NCBI RefSeq assembly: GCF_936927845.1
Contig: NZ_CAKZHV010000060.1
Span: forward strand, 205,663 to 269,662
Direction: 5' to 3'
Source of the DNA: an uncultured Sphingomonas sp.
Lineage (GTDB): Bacteria; Pseudomonadota; Alphaproteobacteria; Sphingomonadales; Sphingomonadaceae
DNA: 64,000 bases
How positions within the stretch are numbered: the first letter of the stretch is position 1; each line of letters starts with the position of its first letter. The notes below the pieces were generated by a model. It was not told the DNA's origin. It ran no database searches and saw nothing but the letters and a program-made list of their open reading frames with translations. The position numbers and the translations under genes are program-made. Shown in pieces: positions 43,825 through 52,306 of this stretch.

Positions 43825-45732
43825 ATGGCAAAAGTTATCGGTATCGATCTGGGCACGACCAACTCGTGCGTGTCGGTGATGGAGGGCGGCAAGCCCAAGG
43901 TGATCGAGAACGCCGAGGGCGCGCGCACCACGCCGTCGATCGTCGCCTTCGCCAAGGACGGCGAGCGACTGGTCGGCCAGCCGGCGAAGCGTCAGGCGGT
44001 CACCAACGGCGACAACACCATCTTCGCGGTGAAGCGCCTGATCGGTCGCCGGTTCGACGATCCCGTCACTAAGAAGGACACCGAGCTGGTTCCGTATAAG
44101 ATCGTGCGCGGCCAGAACGGTGACGCGTGGGTCAACGCGGGCGGCAAGGATTATTCGCCCTCGCAGATCAGCGCCTTCACGCTCCAGAAGATGAAGGAAA
44201 CCGCTGAGAGCTACCTCGGTGAGACGGTGACCCAGGCGGTCATCACCGTTCCCGCCTACTTCAACGACGCGCAGCGCCAGGCGACCAAGGACGCGGGCCA
44301 GATCGCGGGCCTCGAAGTGCTGCGCATCATCAACGAGCCGACCGCGGCGGCGCTCGCCTATGGCCTCGAGAAGCAGGATGGCAAGACGATCGCGGTCTAT
44401 GACCTAGGCGGCGGTACGTTCGACGTCTCGATCCTCGAGATCGGCGACGGCGTGTTCGAGGTGAAGGCGACCAACGGCGACACCTTCCTGGGCGGCGAGG
44501 ATTTCGACAACAAGATCGTCGATTATCTGGCGCAAGGGTTCCAGAAGGACGAGGGCATCGACCTCACCAAGGACAAGCTGGCGCTCCAGCGCCTGAAGGA
44601 AGCCGCGGAAAAGGCAAAGATCGAGCTCAGCTCGGCCGCGTCGACCGAGGTCAACCTGCCCTTCATCACCGCGGATCAGAACGGCCCGAAGCATTTGGTC
44701 AAGACGATCACGCGCGCCGACCTGGAGCGGCTGGTCGAGGATTTGATCAAGCGTACGCTGGAGCCGTGCAAGAAGGCGCTGGCCGACGCGGGCGTCAAGG
44801 CGGACGACATCAGCGAAGTGGTGCTAGTCGGCGGCATGACCCGCATGCCGCGCGTTCGCGAAGTGGTGAAGAACTTCTTCGGCAAGGACCCGCACACCGG
44901 CGTCAACCCGGACGAGGTCGTCGCCATGGGCGCCGCGATCCAGGCGGGCGTGCTGCAGGGTGACGTGAAGGACGTGCTGCTGCTCGACGTAACGCCCTTG
45001 TCGCTCGGCATCGAGACGCTCGGCGGCGTATTCACGCGCATGATCGACCGCAACACGACGATCCCGACCAAGAAGTCGCAGACCTACTCGACCGCGGACG
45101 ACAACCAGCAGGCGGTGACGATCCGCGTGTTCCAGGGCGAGCGCGAGATGGCGGCCGACAACAAGCTGCTGGGTCAGTTCGACCTGGTCGGTATCCCGTC
45201 GGCACCGCGCGGCGTGCCGCAGATCGAGGTCACGTTCGACATCGACGCCAACGGCATCGTCAATGTGTCGGCGAAGGACAAGGGCACCGGCAAGGAGCAG
45301 CAAATCCGCATCCAGGCATCGGGCGGCCTGTCAGACGCCGACATCGACCAGATGGTGCGCGACGCGGAAAGCTTCGCCGAAGAGGACAAGAAGCGTCGCG
45401 CGGCGGCCGAGGCGAAGAACAACGCCGAGAGCCTGATCCACACCACCGAGCGCCAGTTGGCCGACAATGGCGACAAGGTCGACGCGTCGCTGAAGGGTGA
45501 GATCGAGGCCGCGATCGCCGAGGCGAAGACCGCGGTCGAGGGTGGCGATCCCGACCAGATGAACGAGAAGGCGCAGGCGCTCGCGCAGGTCGCGATGAAG
45601 CTCGGGCAGGCGATCTACGAGAAGCCGGCGCAGTCCGAGGCGAGCCCGGGCGGCGACACCGACGGCGCGTCGGCCAAGAAGGACGGCGACGACGTGGTCG
45701 ACGCCGAATTCTCGGAAGTCGACGACAAGTAA
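43825..45732 (+). CDS. dnaK: Molecular chaperone DnaK
   Basis: Hsp70 ATPase that folds and protects proteins with DnaJ and GrpE. 635 residues: GIDLGTTNSCVSVMEG, DLGGGTFDVSILE, VLVGGMTRMP, the substrate domain (LLDVTPLSLGIETLGGVFT) and a Glu/Asp-rich C-terminus ending VDAEFSEVDDK. ATG 43825. dnaJ follows 111 nt later across a repeat, and an RpoH-type promoter precedes. Confidence 0.99.
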   Translation: MAKVIGIDLGTTNSCVSVMEGGKPKVIENAEGARTTPSIVAFAKDGERLVGQPAKRQAVTNGDNTIFAVKRLIGRRFDDPVTKKDTELVPYKIVRGQNGDAWVNAGGKDYSPSQISAFTLQKMKETAESYLGETVTQAVITVPAYFNDAQRQATKDAGQIAGLEVLRIINEPTAAALAYGLEKQDGKTIAVYDLGGGTFDVSILEIGDGVFEVKATNGDTFLGGEDFDNKIVDYLAQGFQKDEGIDLTKDKLALQRLKEAAEKAKIELSSAASTEVNLPFITADQNGPKHLVKTITRADLERLVEDLIKRTLEPCKKALADAGVKADDISEVVLVGGMTRMPRVREVVKNFFGKDPHTGVNPDEVVAMGAAIQAGVLQGDVKDVLLLDVTPLSLGIETLGGVFTRMIDRNTTIPTKKSQTYSTADDNQQAVTIRVFQGEREMAADNKLLGQFDLVGIPSAPRGVPQIEVTFDIDANGIVNVSAKDKGTGKEQQIRIQASGGLSDADIDQMVRDAESFAEEDKKRRAAAEAKNNAESLIHTTERQLADNGDKVDASLKGEIEAAIAEAKTAVEGGDPDQMNEKAQALAQVAMKLGQAIYEKPAQSEASPGGDTDGASAKKDGDDVVDAEFSEVDDK

Positions 45733-45740
45733 GTAGTGTA

Positions 45741-45828
45741 CCCCTCTCCCCGCTGGGGAGGGGGTCGGGGTGAGGGGTTGGCGTCTCCGAGAGCGCTTCC
45801 CTCTCCCCTCCTCTCAGATGCGAGAGGG
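45741..45828. repeat. Palindromic repeat between dnaK and dnaJ
   Basis: CTCCCC-GCT-GGGGAG (45746-45760), a GGGGTCGGGGTGAGGGG run, and CCTCTC...GAGAGG form stacked stems in the dnaK-dnaJ gap. Same family as the blocks at 1865-1994 and within glyS. It could attenuate read-through and set the dnaK:dnaJ ratio. Confidence 0.65.
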
Positions 45829-45843
45829 CCATAAGAGGCCGGC

Positions 45844-46962
45844 ATGAGCACCACGATCGACTATTACGAACTGCTCGAATGCGAGCGCACCGCGGACGCA
45901 GGCACGATCAAGTCCGCGTATCGCAAGCTCGCGATGAAGTACCATCCCGACAAGAATGCCGGCTGCAAGGATTCCGAGGCCAAGTTCAAGGCCGTCAGCG
46001 AAGCGTACGACTGCCTGAAGGACCCGCAGAAGCGCGCCGCCTATGACCGCTACGGTCACGCTGCGTTTCAGAATGGCGGCGCAGGCGGCGGTCCTCAGGA
46101 TTTCGGCGGCTTTTCCGACATTTTCGAGAGCGTCTTCGGCGAGTTCATGGGCGGTCGGCAGCAGGGCGGGCGGCAGCAGCGCCGTGGTGCCGATTTGCGC
46201 TACGACATGGAGATCACGCTCGAAGAAGCGTACCACGGCAAGCAGACCGACATCACCGTCGACATCTCGGTCGCGTGCGACACCTGCCACGGCTCGGGCG
46301 CGAAGCCCGGCACCCACGCGCACCAGTGCAAAACCTGCGCCGGTCACGGCAAGGTCCGCGCGCAGCAGGGCTTCTTCGTCGTCGAGCGCGCCTGCCCTGC
46401 CTGCCACGGTTCGGGCGAGGTGATCGACACGCCGTGCAGCGACTGCCGCGGCGAGGGCCGGGTCGAACAGACCAAGACCTTGAACGTCAACGTGCCCCCC
46501 GGCGTCGACGAGGGCACGCGCGTGCGCTTGTCTGGCGAGGGTGAGGCGGGTGCACGCGGCGCGCCTCCGGGCGACCTGTACATCTTCCTCCACGTCAAAC
46601 GGCACAATCTGTTCGAGCGCGAGGGCACGACGCTGTTCGCCCACGCCCCGATCAGCTTCACGACCGCGTCACTCGGCGGCACGATGTCGATTCCCGGCCT
46701 CGACGGTCGCACGCACGAGATTCGCATCCCCGCGGGCATCCAATCGGGCAAGCAGCTACGCCAGCGCGGCGCGGGCATGCCGGTGTTGCAAGGCCGCGGT
46801 CATGGCGACCTGGTGATCCAGATCGACGTCGAGACACCGACCAAGCTCTCGACCCGTCAGCGCGAGCTGCTGGAACTGTTCCGCGAAACTGAGACGGGCG
46901 AAGAATGCCCGCAGAGCCAGGGCTTCTTCTCGCGGCTCAAGAACGCGTTCGCCGGGGAATGA
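45844..46962 (+). CDS. dnaJ: Molecular chaperone DnaJ
   Basis: Hsp40 co-chaperone stimulating DnaK ATPase. 372 residues: J domain with HPD (YHPDKN), Gly/Phe-rich linker (FGGFSDIFESVFGEF), four zinc motifs (CDTCHGSG, CKTCAGHG, CPACHGSG, CSDCRGEG) and the C-terminal substrate domain. ATG 45844. Overlaps era by 4 nt. Confidence 0.98.
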   Translation: MSTTIDYYELLECERTADAGTIKSAYRKLAMKYHPDKNAGCKDSEAKFKAVSEAYDCLKDPQKRAAYDRYGHAAFQNGGAGGGPQDFGGFSDIFESVFGEFMGGRQQGGRQQRRGADLRYDMEITLEEAYHGKQTDITVDISVACDTCHGSGAKPGTHAHQCKTCAGHGKVRAQQGFFVVERACPACHGSGEVIDTPCSDCRGEGRVEQTKTLNVNVPPGVDEGTRVRLSGEGEAGARGAPPGDLYIFLHVKRHNLFEREGTTLFAHAPISFTTASLGGTMSIPGLDGRTHEIRIPAGIQSGKQLRQRGAGMPVLQGRGHGDLVIQIDVETPTKLSTRQRELLELFRETETGEECPQSQGFFSRLKNAFAGE

Positions 46963-47879
46963 GCGAGATTTCGGAAGTGAAGACGGCCGCGCAGCGCTGC
47001 GGCCTCGTCGCGGTCGTCGGCGCGCCCAACGCGGGCAAGTCGACGCTCGTCAACGCGCTCGTCGGGCAGAAGGTCGCGATCGTTAGCCCCAAGGCGCAGA
47101 CGACGCGCACCAAGCTGATGGGCGTCGCGATCCGTGACGAGACGCAATTGCTGCTGGTCGACACGCCCGGTATCTTCGAGCCCAAGCGCCGCTTCGACCG
47201 CGCGATGGTCGCGGCCGCCTGGGGCGGCGCGGAGGGCGCGGACGTGATCGCTTTGGTGGTCGATGCCAAGGGTGGGCTCGGCCCCAAGGTAACGGAGATC
47301 GCCGAGGCGCTGAAAGGCCGTTCCGAGCCGATCTACCTCGTGCTCAACAAGGTCGACCTCGCCGACAAGCCCAAGCTGCTGCTCCACGCCGAGCGGCTGA
47401 ACGCGATGCTGCCGTTCGCCGAAACCTTCTTCATCTCCGCGCAAACCGGCGACGGTGTGAAGGAGCTAAAGGACGCGTTCGCCGCCGCGATGCCCGCGGG
47501 TCCGTGGCATTATCCCGAGGATCAGGTATCCGACGCCAGCGAGCGCGCGCTCGCCGCCGAGGTGACGCGCGAGCAGCTCTACCTGCAGCTCCACGCAGAA
47601 CTGCCCTATGCGAGCGTGGTCGAGACCGAGAAGTTCGAGGAACGCGAGGACGGATCGGCCGAGATCCACCAGCAGATCCTCGTCGAGCGCGTGACGCAGC
47701 GCGCGATCGTGCTCGGCAAGGGCGGCGCGCGCATCCGCGAGATCGGCGCGCGCGCGCGAGCCGAGCTGGCAGTACTGCTCGACCGCCCGGTGCACCTCTA
47801 CCTCCACGTCAAGGTCAAGCCCGACTGGGACGAGGACCGCAGCGTTTACCGCGATCTCGGGCTCGACTGGGTCGATTAA
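46959..47879 (+). CDS. era: GTPase Era
   Basis: Ribosome-assembly GTPase binding the 3' end of 16S rRNA. 306 residues: G1 GAPNAGKST (about 21-29), G3 DTPGIF, G4 NKVD, and a C-terminal KH domain with VERVTQRAIVLGKGGARIREIG. ATG 46959 lies over the dnaJ TGA (ATGA). Its usual partner rnc is 10 kb away on the other strand; here it is translationally coupled to dnaJ. Confidence 0.97.
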   Translation: MSEISEVKTAAQRCGLVAVVGAPNAGKSTLVNALVGQKVAIVSPKAQTTRTKLMGVAIRDETQLLLVDTPGIFEPKRRFDRAMVAAAWGGAEGADVIALVVDAKGGLGPKVTEIAEALKGRSEPIYLVLNKVDLADKPKLLLHAERLNAMLPFAETFFISAQTGDGVKELKDAFAAAMPAGPWHYPEDQVSDASERALAAEVTREQLYLQLHAELPYASVVETEKFEEREDGSAEIHQQILVERVTQRAIVLGKGGARIREIGARARAELAVLLDRPVHLYLHVKVKPDWDEDRSVYRDLGLDWVD

Positions 47880-47880
47880 G

Positions 47881-48300
47881 CTAGCGCGCCGCCGCCGCGC
47901 TCGCTTCCACGCGCGCGCGGTCGGCGAGCATCACGGTCGACGATGCCTTCGCGAGGGCCTTGCCATGCTCGTCGCTCAACCGTCCTTCGACGAAACAGGT
48001 CGAGCGCCCGCGCCGCTCGACCCAGCCCTCCGCGACCACCACGCCGGGCCGCGCCGGTGCGAAGAAGCTGACCTTCAACTCCAGCGACATCGGCGTGACT
48101 CCGTCGCGTGCCATCGCGATCGCGGCATGCGCCATCGCGGCGTCGATCCAGCCGGTGACGAACCCGCCCTGCACCACCCCACCCGAGTGGCACATGTGTG
48201 CACTCGCCAAATACTCGATCCGCGCACGCCCGGCGGGGTCCATGTCAACGACGCGGATCAGCCCGAGCGTTTGGCTTAATTCGCCGATATTCTCGCTCAT
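47881..48300 (-). CDS. PaaI-type thioesterase
   Basis: 139-residue hotdog protein: MCHSGGVVQGGFVTGWIDAAMAHAA and SLELKVSFFAPARPG are the acyl-CoA thioesterase signature. ATG 48300 overlaps the sirtuin stop by 4 nt. It ends 1 nt from the convergent era stop. Substrate unknown; pairing with a deacylase hints at acyl-CoA/acyl-lysine control. Confidence 0.88.
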   Translation of the reverse strand: MSENIGELSQTLGLIRVVDMDPAGRARIEYLASAHMCHSGGVVQGGFVTGWIDAAMAHAAIAMARDGVTPMSLELKVSFFAPARPGVVVAEGWVERRGRSTCFVEGRLSDEHGKALAKASSTVMLADRARVEASAAAAR

Positions 48301-49010
48301 CTCGCGCCCTCGCCGATCATCTCCTCGACCCAGGCGGGGACTAGCACGCCGGCGGGTCCGAGCCTCGTTTCGTTGAACCAGTTGCTCCCCGCCGATCGTT
48401 CCAGATTGAGCTCCAGCGTGCGCGCACCATGATGCGCCGCCAGTTGGACGAACCCGGCCGCGGGATAGACCGCGCCCGAGGTGCCGATCGAGACGAACAG
48501 ATCGCACCTCGCGATCGCAGTCTCGATCCGGTCCATGCCGTACGGCATCTCGCCGAAGAACACGATGTCGGGACGCAGGGAGTCCTCGCCGCAATCCGGA
48601 CAGGACGCGCCGGGCGGCAGCGAGCCCGTCCACTCGCGGTGGATACCGCACAGCGCACATAAGGACGACCGCAACGCACCATGCATGTGGAGCATCCGCG
48701 TCGTCCCTGCGCGTTCGTGCAGATCGTCAACGTTCTGCGTGACGACGAGCAACTCGCCCGTCCACGCGGCATCGAGCCGGGCGAGCGCGACATGCGCGGC
48801 GTTTGGCGCGACGTCGTCGAGGGCAGCGCGGCGCGCGTCGTAGAACCGGTGAACGAGCGCCGCGTCAGCCACCAGCGCCTCGGGCGTGCACACGTCCTCG
48901 ACCCGGTGCCCTTCCCACAAGCCGCCTGGGCCGCGGAAGGTCGCGATCCCGCTCTCGGCCGAAATGCCCGCACCGGTCTGGACGACGAGATTGCGTATAT
49001 GGCTCATCAT
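48297..49010 (-). CDS. cobB: NAD-dependent protein deacylase (SIRT5-like sirtuin)
   Basis: Removes acyl groups from lysines using NAD+. 237 residues: QTGAGISAESGIATFRGPGGLW, TQNVDDLHERAG, catalytic His110 (MLHMHG), a Cys4 zinc site (CALC and CPDC), and PDIVFFGEMP. Tyr57 and Arg60 (HRFYDARRA) form the class III YxxR pair for succinyl/malonyl-lysine. ATG 49010. Confidence 0.95.
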   Translation of the reverse strand: MMSHIRNLVVQTGAGISAESGIATFRGPGGLWEGHRVEDVCTPEALVADAALVHRFYDARRAALDDVAPNAAHVALARLDAAWTGELLVVTQNVDDLHERAGTTRMLHMHGALRSSLCALCGIHREWTGSLPPGASCPDCGEDSLRPDIVFFGEMPYGMDRIETAIARCDLFVSIGTSGAVYPAAGFVQLAAHHGARTLELNLERSAGSNWFNETRLGPAGVLVPAWVEEMIGEGAR

Positions 49011-49080
49011 GACAGCCTAACGCACGCCCTTCGGCCTCGCCAGCGCGGCAGCGTAAGCTGCGGAAATTGGACGGCCTTGA

Positions 49081-49113
49081 TGAACGCGTCGTTGTTTCTG
49101 GTTCATGCAACCC
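49081..49113 (+). promoter_or_regulatory. Shared upstream element, copy 1
   Basis: A 33-bp block that aligns with 50010-50042 at about 26 positions. It contains TGAAC-N15-GTTCA (perfect inverted pair) followed by GCAACC. It lies 87 nt before the glycine-zipper gene at 49168. Probably a promoter or operator used by both genes. Confidence 0.55.
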
Positions 49114-49167
49114 GTGCCATTTTGATGTCGTTACACCCCTAGCAACAACGACACCGGGAGACTGTAT

Positions 49168-49473
49168 ATGCGTAATTTCATGCTTGCCTTGGGCGCGACC
49201 ACGATGGTCCTGCCGACGCTGATCGCGACGACGCACGACGCCGATGCGCGCAAGCGTCATTCGTACCGCGAGTGGCGCGGCAACGACGGACGGCTGCGCT
49301 GCCGCAAGCCGAACGGCACGACCGGACTGGTCGTTGGCGGCGTCGCCGGGGCGCTGGTGGGCCGCACCATCGACACGAGGGGCGACCGGACGCTCGGCAC
49401 GCTGCTGGGTGGTGCCGGTGGCGCGCTGGCGGGTCGCGAGATCGAGCGCAGCGGGGATCGCCGCTGCCGTTGA
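49168..49473 (+). CDS. Exported glycine-zipper protein
   Basis: 101 residues: signal peptide then a short basic region with a Cys (LRCRKPNGTTG), a glycine zipper of about 30 residues (VVGGVAGALVGRTIDTRG, LGGAGGALAGREIE) and a terminal CR. Two Cys flank the zipper. Close relative of 63419 and, in the zipper, of 50092. GGGAG precedes ATG 49168. Likely envelope protein of rickettsial 17-kDa-antigen type. Confidence 0.85.
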   Translation: MRNFMLALGATTMVLPTLIATTHDADARKRHSYREWRGNDGRLRCRKPNGTTGLVVGGVAGALVGRTIDTRGDRTLGTLLGGAGGALAGREIERSGDRRCR

Positions 49474-49580
49474 TCGGCCGATGACGACCACCGAGGTCGA
49501 CGATTGATTGCAACCGAAACGGACGGGTGTGGTTCTCTCAGGCGAACCGCACCCGTTTTAACATTAATCAAGGAGCAATC

Positions 49581-50012
49581 ATGTCGGTCAGAAGCGCATC
49601 CGCCCGCTACGAAGGTCTGGGCAAGGACGGCAAGGGTCACGTGTCGACGCAGTCGGGCGTGCTGTCCGACAACGCCTACGGCTTCAACACCCGATTCGAA
49701 AACGAGCCGGGCACCAATCCCGAGGAACTGATCGCCGCCGCGCACGCGAGCTGCTTCACCATGGCGTTGAGCTTTGCACTGGCGCAGGCAGGGCACAGCG
49801 ATGGTACACTCGAGACGAACGCCATGATCACGCTCGACAAGGACGGGGACGGCTTAAAGATCAGCGAGTGGGCCCTTGAGCTGACTGCCGAGGTACCCGG
49901 CATCGAGCAGGACGAGTTCGAGCGGATTGCCAATGAAGCCAAGGCCAATTGCCCCGTGTCCAAGTTGTTGAATGCCGAGATTACCCTCACTCACACGCTG
50001 AAGACTGCGTGA
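49581..50012 (+). CDS. osmC: OsmC family peroxidase
   Basis: 143-residue peroxide-reducing protein. The two redox Cys are Cys58 (HASCFTMALS) and Cys124 (ANCPVSKLL), the standard OsmC positions. AGGAG lies 5 nt before ATG 49581. It sits between two glycine-zipper genes, consistent with an envelope/oxidative stress cluster. Confidence 0.95.
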   Translation: MSVRSASARYEGLGKDGKGHVSTQSGVLSDNAYGFNTRFENEPGTNPEELIAAAHASCFTMALSFALAQAGHSDGTLETNAMITLDKDGDGLKISEWALELTAEVPGIEQDEFERIANEAKANCPVSKLLNAEITLTHTLKTA

Positions 50013-50042
50013 ACGTGTTGTAGTTTTCGGTTCACGCAACCG
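50010..50042 (+). promoter_or_regulatory. Shared upstream element, copy 2
   Basis: Aligns with 49081-49113: TGAAC-N15-GTTCA followed by CGCAACC. It lies 82 nt before the gene at 50092. The spacing to the start is nearly the same as in copy 1, which supports a common regulator or sigma factor. It overlaps the last bases of osmC. Confidence 0.55.
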
Positions 50043-50091
50043 ACGACGAGAGCGGGGGTTCTTGTTTCATCACTGACGACGGAGTTGTTTG

Positions 50092-50652
50092 ATGCGTATC
50101 ATGCTTGCCGCGGCCATTGCCGCTACCGCGCTCGGCACCACGCCCGCCCTCGCCCAGAACCCGTATCAGGCCGGGCGCGAGTACAACCGCGACGTGCGCG
50201 ATGCGCGTCAGGAATATCGTGAGGATCTGCGCGACGCTGACAGCCGCCGCGATGTGCGCAACGCCCGCCGAGAATATCGCGAGAACGTGCGCGACGCGCG
50301 CCGCGATTATCGCAACGACGTACGCGATTGGCGGCAGAGCAACCGCTACGACTACAATCGGTTCGAGCCGGGTCAGCGCGGCTATTATGCCGACCGCTAC
50401 TACCGCGATGGCCGCTACTATCAGGAGCGAGCGCTCGGCCGTAACGACCGAATCTATCGCGGCCGCGACAACCGCTATTATTGCCGCCGTAACGATGGCA
50501 CGACCGGGCTGGTCGTCGGCGGTCTTGCAGGCGGCGCGCTCGGCAACGTGATCGCGGGCGGCGGCTCGCGCCTGCTCGGCACCCTTATCGGTGCGGGTGG
50601 CGGTGCGTTGCTCGGCCAGTCGGTCGATCGCGGCAACGTCCGCTGCCGCTGA
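50092..50652 (+). CDS. Exported Arg/Asp-repeat and glycine-zipper protein
   Basis: 186 residues: signal peptide (TPALAQ), then about six charged repeats of type RDVRDARQEYRED, RRDVRNARREYREN, VRDARRDYRND, an aromatic/Tyr-rich region, and a C-terminal glycine zipper (GTTGLVVGGLAGGALGNVIAGG) ending in CR. GGAG lies 7 nt before ATG 50092. The charged repeats match those of the lipoprotein at 18969. Role unknown; envelope scaffold is plausible. Confidence 0.82.
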   Translation: MRIMLAAAIAATALGTTPALAQNPYQAGREYNRDVRDARQEYREDLRDADSRRDVRNARREYRENVRDARRDYRNDVRDWRQSNRYDYNRFEPGQRGYYADRYYRDGRYYQERALGRNDRIYRGRDNRYYCRRNDGTTGLVVGGLAGGALGNVIAGGGSRLLGTLIGAGGGALLGQSVDRGNVRCR

Positions 50653-50671
50653 TTTGACCTATGCGTTTCAG

Positions 50672-50701
50672 AAAGGGTCCGGTGTAACGCCGGGCCCTTT
50701 T
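50672..50701 (+). terminator. Rho-independent terminator
   Basis: AAAGGGTCCGG pairs with CCGGGCCCTTTT (one G-U) around 7 nt. Ends the 50092 transcript and faces the convergent membrane gene. Confidence 0.85.
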
Positions 50702-50708
50702 GCGCGTC

Positions 50709-50930
50709 TCAGATGATACCGCCGCCCAGCATCAATCGCGCGGCGAAGATCACGATCAGGATGAGGTTCAGGTTACGGCCCGAGTTCGACGATGAGAGCG
50801 CGCCGACCGCCGCTCCAACAATCGCGATTGGAATGACGAACCAGTAGCCCCAGGCGAAAAACGGCAGGAACGGCACGATGCCGAGCACCAGCGCGACAAG
50901 GCCGATCAGGATCGAGAGGATGTTGAACAT
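50709..50930 (-). CDS. Small membrane protein
   Basis: 73 residues, two or three hydrophobic helices (LSILIGLVALVLGIVPFLPFF and WFVIPIAIVGAAVGAL) with a short polar SSNSGRN loop. ATG 50930 starts directly at the first helix. Function unknown; common type in proteobacteria. Confidence 0.72.
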   Translation of the reverse strand: MFNILSILIGLVALVLGIVPFLPFFAWGYWFVIPIAIVGAAVGALSSSNSGRNLNLILIVIFAARLMLGGGII

Positions 50931-51038
50931 GACGCCGATGTGGCCCGCCAGTCGGTGTCTTGCAAGAGTGACACACATTTCGTCACACTGTTCCTTAATC
51001 GGCGGTGTTGCATGAAGCCGTGGATCATTCGCACCGCG

Positions 51039-51803
51039 ATGGACCCGATGACCCGCTTCCTCCTGCCTCTCTTCTCCATGCTCGCGCTCGCCGGTTGCGG
51101 CGACACGCCCGATGAGGCGGCTTCACCCGCGCCCGCGGCACTCGCAACGAGCACCGCAGCGTCGGTACCCGCGGCCGATCCGGCGCTGACGGCCGCTTTG
51201 CGCGACCAGATCATGGTCGACCCGGCCCTGGTGCAACAGGCGAACGCCGACACCATCCGTCCGCCGACGCAACCGCGAAGCGGCGCGGTACCGCCGGTCG
51301 ACATCGCCGCCGCGGCGCACGCGCAGCCTGCCGCGCTGACCACCTCACCTGGCGAAACGCTGCGCAGCGCACCCGCCCCGACCGGTAACTGCCGGCAGTG
51401 CGCGATCGCGCGCCAGTCGCTGACGCTCGGCGCTCTCGCCGAGGCGCAGGGCGGCCGCGTCGGGCAATGCGCCGCCAACGTCGACTATTCGGCCGGCTGG
51501 GCCAATCGACTGCCGCGTGGGCTTCCGCTCTACCCCGATGCTCGCGTCGCCGAGGCCGCGGGCGCGGACGGGCAAGGCTGCGCGCTGCGCGTCGTCAGCT
51601 TCTCGAGCGCGGCGCCGATGCAGCGCCTGCTCGACTGGTATTACACCAAGGCATCGGGCGCGGGGTATAGCGCCGAGCACCACGCCGACGGGGCCGAACA
51701 CGTACTCGCGGGCAATCGTCGCGGCGGTGGCACGTTCATGGCGACGATGCGCGCGCGTGCGGACGGTGGCACCGATGTCGACCTGATGGCTGACGGTGGC
51801 TGA
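51039..51803 (+). CDS. Lipoprotein of unknown function
   Basis: About 254 residues: lipobox LAGC (signal MTRFLLPLFSMLALAGC), an Ala/Pro-rich linker, a CRQC motif, and a C-terminal domain (RLPRGLPLYPDARVAEAAG, MQRLLDWYYTKASGAGYSAEH) that looks like a small alpha-beta fold. The start is uncertain between ATG 51012, 51039 and 51048; only the latter two give a compact lipoprotein signal. Function unknown. Confidence 0.72.
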   Translation: MDPMTRFLLPLFSMLALAGCGDTPDEAASPAPAALATSTAASVPAADPALTAALRDQIMVDPALVQQANADTIRPPTQPRSGAVPPVDIAAAAHAQPAALTTSPGETLRSAPAPTGNCRQCAIARQSLTLGALAEAQGGRVGQCAANVDYSAGWANRLPRGLPLYPDARVAEAAGADGQGCALRVVSFSSAAPMQRLLDWYYTKASGAGYSAEHHADGAEHVLAGNRRGGGTFMATMRARADGGTDVDLMADGG

Positions 51804-51931
51804 ACGCGCATGATCGCGGCGCGGACGGCCGCCGACTCTGTCCTCGTCTGAGTGCCTGTCAGTACGCAGCTAGACGGCGCGGCCCAGTGACGCGCATTTC
51901 TTTCGCGGACGTTTCGCGATAGGGCGCGGTG

Positions 51932-52306
51932 ATGAACGCGCTTATTCCCGTCATGGCAGGCGGCGCGCTCGGCTCGGCCGGGCGCTACCTGACCGGACGT
52001 TTCACGTTATCTTTGTTCGGTCCTGATTGGCCGTGGGGCACGATGACCGTCAATCTGCTGGGCGGTCTGCTGATGGGGCTGCTCACCGGCCTGCTCGCGC
52101 GCGTGTCCGCGCCAGAGGGATGGCGGCTGTTCCTGGCGATCGGGGTGCTCGGCGGGTTCACCACGTTCTCGTCCTTCTCGCTCGACACCGTCGCGATGAT
52201 CGAGCGCGGCGCGGTGGCGCCGGCACTCGGCTACGTGCTCGTCTCCGTGATCGGGTCGATCGCGGCATTGTTCGCCGGCCTCTCGATCGTGCGGGTGGCG
52301 GCATGA
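51932..52306 (+). CDS. crcB: Fluoride efflux transporter CrcB/Fluc
   Basis: 124-residue four-helix membrane protein exporting fluoride as an antiparallel dimer. Motifs GGALGSAGRYLTGR, GTMTVNLLGG (Asn) and GGFTTFSSFSLDT (Phe box) are present. Preceded by GTG in frame 1 codon earlier. No fluoride riboswitch was recognised in the 120 nt upstream. Overlaps the pseudouridine synthase start by 4 nt. Confidence 0.95.
   Translation: MNALIPVMAGGALGSAGRYLTGRFTLSLFGPDWPWGTMTVNLLGGLLMGLLTGLLARVSAPEGWRLFLAIGVLGGFTTFSSFSLDTVAMIERGAVAPALGYVLVSVIGSIAALFAGLSIVRVAA

Noticed and set aside
51804..51931. Possible fluoride riboswitch before crcB
   Set aside because: I could not find the conserved pseudoknot pattern of the crcB RNA motif in the 128 nt upstream.
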